From: Azadirachta indica
Taxonomy: Eukaryota > Streptophyta > Magnoliopsida > Sapindales > Meliaceae
DNA: 64,000 bases
Direction of reading: 5' to 3'
Assembly (NCBI GenBank): GCA_022749755.1
Contig: CM040443.1
Span: forward strand, 3,201,191 to 3,265,190
Shown: positions 11,918 through 22,917 of the stretch, one piece after another
Layout of the letters: each line of letters begins with the position of its first letter
Position numbering within the stretch: position 1 is the stretch's first letter
Program-made: the position numbers and the translations under genes
Notes under the pieces: generated by a model
The model's database searches: none
The model's input: only the letters and a program-made list of their open reading frames with translations
Told to the model about the DNA's origin: nothing

Positions 11918-12132
11918 GGTTACGTATTATATCAAAAGCAGCAGCTATGAATGCCTACGTACACATGTAAGTATCCAAATTTCTGCATGAGTTCCGTTTG
12001 CTTGGCTAGGTCAAAACAGATATAAACTACAACACTGATAGGTTAACCCTTGAAGAAGGTGATGAAGGTTTTATGTGGCTAGATTGCTGCCATTGGTCTA
12101 CTCTTTTTCACGGAAAGAAGAGGCCTCTTTGA
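11918..12132 (+). pseudogene. Isolated relic of SDR exon 5
   Basis: Plus-strand decayed 3' half of SDR exon 5. It shows matches to the [13 protein letters not shown] region with a small insertion that shifts the frame. A degraded VKTDINYNT-like stretch (GTCAAAACAGATATAAACTAC) follows, then EEG, and finally a KEEAS-like end and TGA at 12130-12132. Several indels break it and no upstream exon is attached. It implies a further SDR copy once stood here, before the pseudogene starting at 13050. Confidence 0.75.
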
Positions 12133-13049
12133 TTGAAAACTGTCCATGTCTCCTTGTATATACTCATATATACGTGTGTGAAATTGAATGCCGTTTTGTT
12201 GTATAGCTTAATGTTAGTAAAAGCTGTTTTTAATCTGTTGTATAATATATTTAGTACGAGCCTCTTCACTGCTGTTGAAAGAGCCCGATCGAAGTTCTGT
12301 TAAATTATGTATACTACCTTATGGCAGGCCTTCTAGCTAGCGTTTAGTTTACCGAAAGGAATTTCCAATCTCGCTGATAAGATTATTGTTGCAATCTGCT
12401 AGAAGAAAGAAGTTATAAAAATTACAAGTCGAGATATGATATCTAATTTCCTATATATAAATAACCTGAATGGAATCAGAAAACTAAGGCCGATCCATAT
12501 AAGAAGGGAGCAAAAAACAGAATATATATGGTAATGATTAACGGAGTGATGGGATATTTTAAGCCTATCTATAGGATTACCATGGGCGCCCTTTACGTAA
12601 TGAAATTTAAGAATTAATTATTTACAAATATTGTTAATTTCATTTTTGGAAAAAGAAAAGTTATTTATAAAGTCTATATGAAATTCATGTATATGTTTTT
12701 TCAAACGATTATCGTTAGTGTCCGATGGTAAGCGGGGACGGCAATTAACGGTGACTTTTGGTGGTGAGAAAAAAAAATTAATAATTTTTAATTTTAACTG
12801 TAATAAATTATAATTGTAAATGAGTAAAATTTGTTAAAATTAAATTTTAACCTTTAATTTTAAATATTAATATGTGTTAATATTTCTGTAAAAGTTGAGG
12901 AGGGAGGAGATTAGGCAAGGATCCTAGTCCTTTCTTCTAATCCTGACAAAGCGGTACCAAAATCTTTCTTTTGAATCTATCCAGAGCATTAATTTTTCCA
13001 GAGTTCCTTGCTAATTATTACATAGTTACTACAATTGATCATCAGTTCA
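12133..13049. other. Intergenic DNA upstream of the SDR pseudogene
   Basis: About 900 bases without a coding region. The last part presumably was the promoter of the SDR copy at 13050. Its sequence differs from the shared promoter of the two intact copies, showing that this copy is an older or separate member of the array. Confidence 0.5.
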
Positions 13050-14700
13050 ATGGAAGAAGTAACAAAGAGGTAATTTCTTTCTATAATTTCTTGTATCTCA
13101 TGCTGTCATGATCAATGTTTTCTATCTTGACATGCTGTTAAATTGTTATCTTCAGGTATGCGGTTGTTACAGGAGCAAGGGAATCGGGTTCGAAATCTGT
13201 AGGCAATTAGCTTCAAATGGAATCACCGTGATGTTAACAGCCAGAGATGATAAGAGAGGTTTGGAAGCTGCTGAAAAACTCAAACAGTCTGGCTATGATA
13301 ACGTGATTTTTCATCAGCTAGATGCGGCGGACTCCGCTAGTGTTGAGTCTCTAGCAGATTTCATTAAATTTAAATTTGGGAAGCTTGTTATTTTGGTATG
13401 ATTCAATATCAGTTTCTTGAAATTTTTTCGGCTTAGTTTGGGATTGTTGTATTTATGGTGTCTGTTGAAGGACAGCAGTTAAAAAGTGTTTGGTAAAACT
13501 AGAAGAATGAAATAGTTTATCGTCTGACGGGTTTAATTCATTATGAACTGATTGACAAGGAATTTGGGCTTGATGGCAGGTGAATAATGCAGGGATTAAC
13601 GGAGTCATTGTGAATGGTGGCGCTTTGTCAGGTATTGACAAGGTATTTCTCTACATATATATATATATATATATATTATGTTCTTTTAAATTGAGGATGA
13701 GTTTTCAATTACAGTATAACTGATTATTAAGTTATTTCTTGATGATGCAGGATGGTGCGTCACTCAAATGGACTGAAGTAGCAACTGAAACTTATGAGTT
13801 GGTTTCAAAATGCATTGAAACAAATTACTATGGTACCAAGAGTGTGTGAAGCACTAATTCCCTTCCTTCAGTTATCCAATGCACTAAGAATTGTTAACGT
13901 CTCTTCTGTGGCAGCAAAGTTAGTACGGTCTAATGAGGCTACCATGAAATATTTACTCATGGGTGGGGCAAGCTCTTCTATTCTGGTTCATGGTTTCTCT
14001 TGGCTATATGCTTCATCCGGGGGCGAGATCGAGCTTTAAGAAATAATGAATGGTCATATCAATACACAAATGTGTAACTCTCCAGAAATTTCAATTGAGC
14101 TTGACAGTAATATATGTTGTATATGTAAATCCTAGATGTGCAAAGAAAATATGCGAAATTCGTCCATGAAAGTGAAAGCAAGGGGTATAAATATCTTATT
14201 ATTTAGATATTTCGATTGAAAAAAAAAAGTAAGGGATTAGAAATTTGAAAAAAAGATTAGTTCAGTTTACAGCCTTTAGTTATAAAAAGTTATATGGCAG
14301 TCAGTTAAGAGTTACGGCAGTTGATGTTGCTTTTATTCGAAACCAATCACTTTAAGCAGAAACCACCTTCACAAACATTAACCTAAATTTATGTTCCTGA
14401 TCGTCTTGTTTCAGAATGTAATAAAGAAATGAGCTGTAGGAGTGTTAAGGATCTTAACCAAGATCATGGTAAGCAGACATAGAAGCAGGCCATTCTTTGG
14501 TCTGTAGTGAACCTTCTTTAAAATCATTTAGATAATTCCTCAGTACCTCATCTACTTTCTCATCAATTGCGTTTGCTTATGCTCTTTTGACCTACAACAG
14601 TAGAAAACAGTGCAGGAAGTCCTATTTGCTTAGCACTGTTGCCCAACGATGGAACTTCTGGTCTTTTTATTCTTGTCAAGAAAGAAGTGACCTCTTTTGA
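13050..14700 (+). pseudogene. SDR pseudogene (third copy of the array)
   Basis: All five exons can be traced. Exon 1 is 13050-13069, exon 2 13156-13395, exon 3 13580-13642, exon 4 starts at 13751, and exon 5 remnants lie at about 14416-14700. A 4-base deletion inside exon 2 destroys the TGANKGIG cofactor motif and shifts the frame. Exon 4 has a 1-base deletion giving TGA after the NYYGT region, and its donor site is gone. In exon 5 the stretch at about 14476-14575 is inverted: read on the minus strand it gives [22 protein letters not shown]. The end regains plus orientation ([24 protein letters not shown] 14698-14700). It lies only about 30 bases before the promoter of the next SDR gene. Confidence 0.88.
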
Positions 14701-14731
14701 TTGAAAAGTATCCCCATGTTAAGAAAGACAT

Positions 14732-15083
14732 GACGCTGAGATAGAATACACCATAATTGTAAATCTTGTGGCTTGTAAGGAATGGAAGACTGTCCCCATG
14801 TTAATTTATTGACAATTTGCATCCGTCAGTGTCTTATCCCATTGTCTTTTATTTTAAAAAGTTGTGGTCCTAATATTCCCAAAAAAAGAAAACGGTGGTC
14901 CTGTTCCTTCATGAGGAGACAAATTATTTAACATATTTCTTAAAAAATCGACTGTTGACGATTTTTCCATTCTTGCAGTTTTAAGGGAGAGATTTCTCTG
15001 TTTTCTTCACGTCGAACTTTGTTTTCTTCAGTTTCTCACACTTCTTACCCAAAATCTTAATTTTACAATCAGTATTCAGTTCC
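14732..15083 (+). promoter_or_regulatory. Promoter and 5' leader of SDR copy 4
   Basis: Homologous to 3576-3910 from GCTGAGATAGAATACACC to the start codon, so upstream control is probably shared with the second copy. It abuts the end of the SDR pseudogene, so any distal control would have to lie within pseudogene DNA. No distinct TATA box or operator-like site was recognised. Confidence 0.5.
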
Positions 15084-16881
15084 ATGGAAGAAGTAACGAA
15101 GAGGTAATTATTCTTTTATTTCGTGGATGTTATGATTAAGCTCTAGTTTCTATAATGTTTTGTATCTTGAAATTGTTACAAATTTCTGTCTTCAGGTGTG
15201 CAGTAGTTACAGGAGCAAATAAGGGAATAGGGTTTGAAATCTGTAGGCAATTAGCTTCACATGGGGTCACTGTGGTGCTAACAGCCAGAGATGAGAACAG
15301 AGGTCTGGAAGCTGTTCATAAGCTCAAACAATCTGGCTATGATGATGTGATTTTTCATCAGCTAGATATAGCGGACCCTGCTAGCGTCGACTCTTTTGCA
15401 GATTTCATCAAGTCTCAATTTGGGAAGCTTGACATTTTGGTACGATTTAACATCAATTTCTTGAGGTTGCCGCTGCTTTTTTTCCTCAAGTAAAACTTAA
15501 CGCTGTCTGCGCATAATATACCATCTGGTACAATTATTGGCCATGCTCACTCTACAAAGTAATAAGATGTTCTTGAACTTCGCATGGTGCTATGATCTTC
15601 TTAATTCATTTCCCCATAAAAAATTAATGGGTCTGATTCTTAACAATTGAATAGGCAGAAAGCAGGAGGATGTGAGTACCCAGAGATTTACAATTTGTCT
15701 TTCCGATTCCAATATTATAGGTAAGTATAAGTGTAAGCTGAGTGATGTGAAGTCTTGGACTTTTCGCAGGTGAATAATGCAGGAATTATTGGAGTCAATA
15801 CGGATGCGGATGCTTTATCAGGTTTTGTCAAGGTAACTTCACATGCTTGATTTCTTTGGTTGGTTTACAATATCTATGTAGTTATGAATCAAACTCTTTA
15901 GAAGATCTTTTGTCTCTCAAGTTCTTTTTACCAAATTTTCATTATTGGGTTAGTCATACATCGCATATATATCCTTCTTATGGCATCACGTAAGTTGATC
16001 ATTATGCAAGACCCTTTCCTTTTGTCTAATCCTGTGCAGTTTTGCAAGTATTACAGAAATATAAGCACTCCTAAGATGAATTTTTCTTCTTGTCCTTATT
16101 TTGTTTTTTTGGTCAATAATGCAGGATGGTGTGCCCCTTAAACGGAATGAAACTGAAGCTTATGAGCTAGCTGAAAAATGCCTTGAAACAAACTACTATG
16201 GTGCTAAAAGAATGTGCGAAGCACTTATTCCTCTCCTCCAATTATCAGATTCACCCACAATTGTTAATGTTTCGTCTTCCATGGGAAAACTAAAGGTAAA
16301 ACTGGAAACCACCTTGATAAAATGTTTCTTACTCAAATATCAACTATGTTGAAGCAAAAACTATTGGAAATCTTGAACAGATGTGAGACATTCTTAAGAG
16401 TGACACATTTCCCTTAGAATTGCTTGTAGAATTTCTAGTCTCTTGGTGAATATATTTCCTAGAATATTATTCTTGAAAGTTTATGTTTGCCACAATTTTG
16501 TTTCAGAATGTCACCAATGAATGGGCCAAAGGAGTGTTAAGTGATGTGGAGAACCTTACGGAAGAAAGAGCAGATGAGGTGTTGAGAGAATATCTTAATG
16601 ATTTTAAAGACGGTTCACTTGAAACCAAAGGATGGCCTTCTATGTCTGCTTACATATTATCAAAAGCAGTTTTGAATGCCTACACAAGGATTCTGGCCAA
16701 GAAGTACCCTAATTTTGGCATCAATTGTGTTTGCCCTGGCTATGTCAAAACAGATATGAGCTACAATACTGGCATATTGACTGTTGAAGAAGGCGCTGAT
16801 ACTCCTGTGTGGTTAGCTTTGTTGCCCAGTGGTGGTCCTTCTGGCTTATTCTTTTCGCGGAAGGAAGAGACCTCTTTTTGA
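15084..16881 (+). CDS. SDR family NADPH-dependent reductase (neomenthol dehydrogenase / salutaridine reductase-like)
   Basis: Complete five-exon gene, 290 residues. Exons are 15084-15103, 15196-15439, 15770-15832, 16125-16295 and 16507-16881, all with GT..AG introns and continuous frame. Motifs: TGANKGIG (12-19), NNAG (90-93), NYYG, VSSS, and YILSK with Tyr215 and Lys219. Intron positions and lengths match those of the gene at 3911-5718 and the proteins differ at a few positions only (for example [10 protein letters not shown] instead of [10 protein letters not shown]). In exon 4 it resembles the partial copy at 23-787, lacking the two extra residues of copy 2. By family it is a cytosolic reductase of a small carbonyl compound, possibly in terpenoid or phenolic specialised metabolism; that is inference. 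Confidence 0.93.
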
Positions 16882-17937
16882 TACAAGAGTATCAAAACTT
16901 ATATTATATATCTTGTGAAATATGTGATGTTACAACTTTTAATGTATACAATCTATGTATTTATTTTATTTTGATTGTGGAGGTATCATAATAGTTTAAT
17001 AGTTTATGCTGTTTTGATTTTGTACACTAAGTTGTTCTTTTAAAAAACCGAAGAAGTTGCTGAAGTACTCTATTATATATATGACGAAGGTAATTATTTA
17101 TATAAGGCGCATCACATATATTTGGTTAGGTAAAAACTAAAAACTATACTAATTTGTTAGTTAAATTTTGTATGTTATTTTGCTTTTAAATGCATAATTT
17201 ATATGCCTAATATTTACTTAAATGTTGGGGAACCCCAAACTTTATCTGTTATTTGTGGAGGAGAGGGCATGAAACAAAATTAGTATGTGTGTAGTGTCTG
17301 AATATCAACGGTAGTTGCATATTATTAAGAGTGAAAGAATTTATATACACAACCATTTCCCTTTCAATTAATAACTTGTAAATGTAATGTTTCATTGTCA
17401 CAAATTTTGAGTATTACGCATCTTCTTCTATGTTGGTAAATGAATTTTTTATTTTTTTTTTTAACGATACCTAGACCTAACTTTTGGTGCAGGCCGAACA
17501 ATCATTATCTAAAATTGTTGACTTTATGGGGATATATTCTTTGAGAATGTTGTTGCAGAGCTTAAAAATTTTTGTTAGCCTTTCGTTCTTAAATTACTTT
17601 TATTTAAATTTTATTATTTTAGAATAAGTTTTTACCTATTTTTCAAAATCTAATTTTCAAATTCCTTTTATTTACATTTATAATTTCATATATATCTATT
17701 GCATAAATTATATAAATTCAAAATCATTCTTAATAAAATTTAAATTTAATTCAATTATTTAAAATAATTATTTTTCTAATTATAAAGACAAAAAATATTA
17801 TATATTTATTTTAATCATTTGTATTATTATAATATTTTAACAATAAAATTTATCAAATTTATATAACTACTTTTTGAATACATGATATTTTTAAATATAA
17901 AATTTATCTTTAAAGCTAATTATTTTTATACATACAA
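16882..17937. other. 3' flank of SDR copy 4, no gene
   Basis: AT-rich, homologous to the flanks of the other two good copies, with no coding signal. Together with 788-1894 and 5719-6790 it defines the 3' part of the repeated unit. Confidence 0.7.
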
Positions 17938-18290
17938 TCAAAAAGAGATCTTTTCTTTCATTAAAAAGAATAAATCAGAAGGACTGGTTTTGGGCAGAAG
18001 AGCTAACCACACAGAATTTTTAGCACCTTCTTCAGCTATTAATGTGTCGTTGTTGCAGGTCATATTTGTTTTGACATAGGCAAGGCAAATGCTATATATG
18101 AGAAAATTAAGGTACTTCATGGCTAGGATCCTGGTGTATGCATTCAAAGCTGAAGGCAATCTTATGGTCTCTGGTGAACCTTCTGTGAAATCATTTGCAT
18201 GCTTGTTGAATGCCTCCTCTAATTTCTCTTCTCTAACATTCTCGACATCGCTTAACACTCTTATAGCCCATTAATTTGTTGCATATTGAA
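17938..18290 (-). pseudogene. Inverted relic of SDR exon 5 (unit 3)
   Basis: Minus-strand relic with LSDVENVREEKLEEAF, HANDFTEGSPETIRLP, then [17 protein letters not shown], and an end reading KEKISF before TGA. It has the same deletion of the YxxxK segment as the relics at 1895-2218 and 6791-7145, and the same position about 1.1 kb past the sense SDR gene. The frame is largely open over about 106 codons, but the active site is absent and no other exon is spliced to it. Confidence 0.82.
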
Positions 18291-18315
18291 ACAAAAAATT
18301 TTGAATTGAAAAAGC

Positions 18316-18491
18316 GAGTAGGGCCTACACAAAAGGTCAAATCTCTCACTCGACTTTTTATGTGGGTAGAATATTTCGTACCAGACCCGGCCCATTATGC
18401 GTTTTTATTTAAAAATTATACCCATAATCGGCCCAAATTGATTGAGCCGGGCCAAAGCCTCAGGCCACTGGTAAAATTGCCATCCCTACTC
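18316..18491. repeat. Short repeat with inverted GAGTAGGG / CCCTACTC ends (unit 3 copy)
   Basis: Bounded by GAGTAGGG (18316-18323) and CCCTACTC (18484-18491), a perfect 8-base inverted repeat. Copies lie at 2245-2425 and, split, at 7170-7800. It may be a small hAT-type MITE that was present before the SDR unit was duplicated; target duplications were not confirmed. Confidence 0.45.
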
Positions 18492-18619
18492 TATTTCTCT
18501 GAGTAATATTAAGAATTCAACAATTAGTCCAACCTTCAGTAAAAGCTTGATGTTATACTATTATTCTTAGCGAATAAATATATAACTAATATTTGTACCA
18601 AACCAGATCAGTTAGATAA

Positions 18620-19560
18620 GCTACAATTTTGAAGAGACTGATATTAAAGCGTACCAAAATATCTAAGCTTTCCAAATTGAGTCTTGATGAAATCTACTAG
18701 AGATTTAATACTAGTAAGGATGGCAATGGGGTGGGGTGGGGGTGGGGAGGTATGTCCCATTCCCCACCCCGGTTTCTATTTTAACCCCCATTTCCCGTTT
18801 CATTCCCCACTAAATTTAATTGGATGGGGATGGAGAATACCCGCATGGGGAATGAGCTCCCCATTCCCATATCAATTCTCCATTTTATATTATTTTTATA
18901 AATTAATTTTGATAATATAAGAATTTTAATTAATTTAAATAAAAATATTATTAATATATTATTGAAAACACAATATAGAGTCTTTTTAATTTTTAATCTT
19001 TTACTTTTTATTTGTAAATTATATTTTTTATAAGATTAATTTATGACTCCATAATTTTTTATTACTAATTACATGTAATTATAATATATAATTTTAGAAA
19101 TGATAATATATAATTATATTTTTATATATATATAATTTAATTTATAAATTATAATATATTTATATTATATTTTATTGGGGAATGGGGTGGGGGTGGGGTG
19201 GGGAGAAGTAAACCAATTCCCGTCTCATTAATAAATTGGGGATTAATTTCTCCTCGTTCCTTGCCCTATTCCCCAAAATTTATCAAATTATCCCTCGTTA
19301 GGGGTGGATCCCCATGGATTTGGGGCCCCATGGGGAATTTCGCCATCCCTAAATATTAGTAAGATCTGACACATCGAGCTGATGAAAGACAACGTTATGA
19401 TAGCGAAAGTGTTAGAGTTTTTCAACGATTTCACGACCCAACTTCTCATTTCTGGCTCCTAACACCATATCCCATTTGAAGCCAATTGCCTACAAATTTG
19501 AAATCTAATTCCCTTATTTGCTCCTATAACTACTGCATACTTGAAAATTAAAAATTTGAT
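18620..19560 (-). pseudogene. Inverted relic of SDR exon 2, split by a MITE
   Basis: Two minus-strand pieces, 18628-18706 and 19360-19550, together form a decayed SDR exon 2. The upper piece includes the ATGCAGTAGTTATAGGAGCA start of the Rossmann motif, and the lower piece the TTTGGAAAGCTTAGATATTTTGG end. Frameshifts are present (for example in the TVVLTAR region). The hAT MITE at 18715-19351 sits between them. With the inverted exon 5 relic at 17938-18290 it belongs to a minus-strand SDR gene now lost, in which exons 3 and 4 are missing. Confidence 0.75.
18715..19351. mobile_element. Non-autonomous hAT element (MITE), 637 bases
   Basis: Ends are TAAGGATGGCAA on the left and the complement of TAGGGATGGCGA on the right, typical Ac/hAT-type terminal inverted repeats. 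They are flanked by an 8-base target duplication AATACTAG (18707-18714) and AATATTAG (19352-19359) with one mismatch. GC-rich subterminal blocks of GGGGTGGGG / CCCCACCCC type enclose an AT-rich core with no coding capacity. It is inserted in the inverted SDR exon 2 relic, so it moved after that relic formed. Confidence 0.85.
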
Positions 19561-19839
19561 AGCATGATAGGAAACATGGTGGGAAAATTGTTTTCTAGTT
19601 TAAAACTCAACAAAACGAGGAGCTGTCTAAATGTATATATGAAAACATGACAAAAATAAATGGGAAATTGATGTTACATCTTTCTTATATCTTCCATTGG
19701 AATGATGATGATGTCTCTCTGTCTAGAATTTACTTATGGTATTTTTAAGTGTAAGAACTAAGAAGAAAATTTGTAGTAAATATCTAAATATTATTATGTA
19801 TATTTGTAGAATAAAATTTATAACCATTAGATTATATGT

Positions 19840-21215
19840 GTGTTAGCATAATCCTAACTGTTGGTTAAAGGATACCATATTATAAATAGGGGTGAGTTCT
19901 ATTATTTGTCAAGCCAAAAATTAAAAATAAAAAAGATGATAAGTTTTTCTTCCTTCTTTGTCCATCATTATTTCTACTAAATTTATCTCCTCTTATAATG
20001 TAAACCCTCCACCTTCCAACAAAGTGGTATTAGAAGTAAGGTGTGAGTGACTATGGCAAGTAATGGAATGGTTCTCTTTCAAGTTCCAATACTCATCAAG
20101 AGTAATTATGATAATTGGAGCGTCAAGATGAAGGCTTTGCTAGGAGCTCAAGATACATAAGAAGTTGTAGAGAAAAGGTTTGATGTGTCAAAAGATAAGG
20201 CCAATCTTACTCAAGCTCAAAAAGATCTCTTGAAAGATTTTAAAAAGAAAGACAAGAAAACTCTCTACCTCATCTATCAAGCATTGGATGGAGATGGCTT
20301 TGAGGATGTTTCAAATGCAACCACCACCAAAGAAGCATGGGAGATGCTTCAAAATTCATACAAAAGTGCAAAAAGAGTGAAGAAGGTTCGTCTTTAAATT
20401 CTATAAGGTGAGTTTGAATCTTTATATATAAAAGAATGTGAATCAATTTATGAGTACTTTTGTAGAGTTTTAGTAGTTGCTACTCAATTAAAAAGAAAAG
20501 GAGAAAGCTTAAGTAATGTTTGAATTATGAAGAAAATTCTTCGTTTCATGGATTCGAAATTTGAGCATATTATTGTAACAATTGAAGAAACAAAAAAATT
20601 TAGAATCCATGACCATTGAAGAACTCATGAGCTAATTACAAGCATATGAAGAAAGACAAAAAAGAAAGTAAAAAGTCTTGAAACAAGTTTTCTAAACAAA
20701 ACTCACCTTCAAAATAAAGGAAGATAGTTTTGACAATGATAAAGGTCAATGTGAAAGAGGAATTGGTCAAGGCCGTGGATGAGGATGGAGAGGACCATTG
20801 AATTACAACAATAACAACAATGAAAGAGGAGAAGGCTCAACAAGAGATTGTGGAAGAGGCAATTCGAACTTAACGTATAATAAATCTCTCAAGTTAAATG
20901 TTATAATTGTCAAAAGTTTGGTTATTATTCTTCCGAGTGTAGAGCTCCAATAATAAAGTTAATGAGAAAACAAACTATGTGGAAAATAAAAGTGAAGAAG
21001 AAGAAACGTTATTACTAACATTCAAGGATAATAATAGTGACAACACTAATACATGGTACCTTGATACCAGCGTAAGCAATCACATGTGTGAAAGCAAAGA
21101 TATGTTCATGAAGTTTGATGAATCAGTAAGTGGTAATGTTTCCTTTAGAGATAAATCAAAATGCTCCAACTACTCAAGAATAAGTCAAATCTCAAAACTT
21201 AGATGTTGGAAGTAG
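19840..21215 (+). mobile_element. Ty1/copia fragment: LTR end, primer site, gag, protease start
   Basis: A probable 5' LTR end (with TATTATAAATAGGGGTG) ends in CCAACA at 20021 and is followed by TGGTATTAGAAG, close to the usual initiator-tRNA-Met primer site. Gag starts with ATG at 20053 (MASNGMVLFQVP, NYDNWSVKMKALLGA) and is broken by a stop at 20158-20160. It continues as the UBN2-type stretch TKEAWEMLQNSYKSAKRVKKVRL. The zinc knuckle near 20886-20935 reads CYNCQKFGYYSSEC, with Tyr where His is expected. The protease motif is LDTSVSNHM in place of the usual DTGASNHM. Integrase, reverse transcriptase and the second LTR are missing. Confidence 0.8.
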
Positions 21216-21800
21216 CGTAGATAATTTTTTGAATTTATAGTTTCACATTTATTGGGAAGTATGTCCTTGAACTCTTTTATTAGTGATAATTGTGCTGTGC
21301 TTGCTTATGCATATTTTCATATTATTTTTTGCATATATAATTGTTAGTTACAATGATTATAATAAATTAGGTATTGGGTGAATATTTGTTATTGTTTCCT
21401 CTTTTGTTTGGTTCATGGTAGGTATATGTATCCTCATATTTACTGTCAACATATTTAATCATATAATTCTATTTAGATGAGTGAAATTAAAATTGTAATA
21501 ATAAATGAAGTTGCTTACGCATTGTATGATATAGATGTAGCCAAGAAAGCAAATGCATAAGATAAGAATTGGATTTTAAAAAAAAAAAAGAAATACATGT
21601 GCATATTTAAATTGTTCTTCTTATTGGTGCTGGGATTTATGATACTTCCACTTTCTACTCAACTTTGTACTATAAATATATATATATATATACATATATA
21701 TATAGTGGAAAATTGTAGAGGATGACAGAAAGCATTTGGAGTTTCGATAAAAGGAGGCGGCAGCTGAACATTGAAAAAGGAAAGGATTGGGTTTATAGTT

Positions 21801-21831
<31 letters not shown>

Positions 21832-21946
21832 GATTATTAACGTTAGGTCCCCTGAAGGTTTAAAAAATATCATATATTGTTAAACATTATAATAATATAT
21901 TACTTATATCTTTATATTAATATATTTAATTTATAAGTTAACTGTA
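21216..21946. other. AT-rich spacer with TA-repeat runs
   Basis: No gene. It contains simple TA runs at about 21676-21703 and 21806-21831 and a short polyA tract. It lies between the copia fragment and the hAT element. Confidence 0.6.
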
Positions 21947-22345
21947 ATTATTAGTAGGGATGACAATGGGTCGGGAATTCGCATCCTCGCCCCCGATGTG
22001 GCCCAACGATCCCCTTCCTCGCCCATCCTTAATATGGCCTAATTTCGAGATGGGTCAGGAATATTTTCGATTTGGGTCGGAGATCTCTGTGGGCCCCTGA
22101 CCCCTGTTTGACTAAAAAAATTAAAATTAAAAATAAAAATAAAGTATTAGAAATAAATTGTAGCTAAGACTTAATAAAAGGTTAATATAACACTTACCAC
22201 TACACCTCTTATGTTTTGTTAATATAGCATGTAAATAAAGGATATATAAATAAAATACATATTAAATTTATATTATTAAATTAAATTAATATTTTTAATA
22301 TAAAATAAATTATGTTCCAATTATACAAATACATAAATTTAACAT

Positions 22346-22348
22346 TTC

Positions 22349-22379
<31 letters not shown>

Positions 22380-22393
22380 TATTATTATTATTT
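22346..22393. repeat. (ATT)n microsatellite
   Basis: About 15 ATT units, slightly interrupted near the end, inside the hAT element. Confidence 0.9.
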
Positions 22394-22917
22394 AATTGGA
22401 CATGGATATATATATATATATATAAGTGCAAAAGCCATGGATATTTTCTTTTCAACTATTATAATTTAACATGTAATTTAAATGGACTATAATGAAATAT
22501 GCCATACGCCAACACCAGAATGATGTAAAAATTGAATGCAGCACAAAATCATGCGAAAATCGCATCCTTAGGCAGCAAGCATGGCACGGGCGCACGAGGG
22601 CACTGCGCGATCGTGCCATCCTTGCTACCAAATATCCATTATTTTCTATTTCTACTCTTTGCAGTAGCTTATTTCATCTATCTGCTAGAAATTTATGTAA
22701 CTATGTCATAGTTATTCATCATCAAGAACCACTAAGCATCTAAGAAAAGGCTAATATTAACAATTGCTAATTATTATCACCATAAAACCAAATACTACAT
22801 GCAATAACTATAGCATAATGAACTTGAATTTGACACATAACCTTACATACATGGGTTAACTGTAAAATGAAATTTTTGATAAACAAATAAATATAAACCA
22901 TTGAAATAAATAAATTT

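Noticed and set aside
18684..18920. 78-codon frame rich in Gly, Pro and Phe
   Set aside because: Product of the G-rich subterminal repeat of the hAT MITE.
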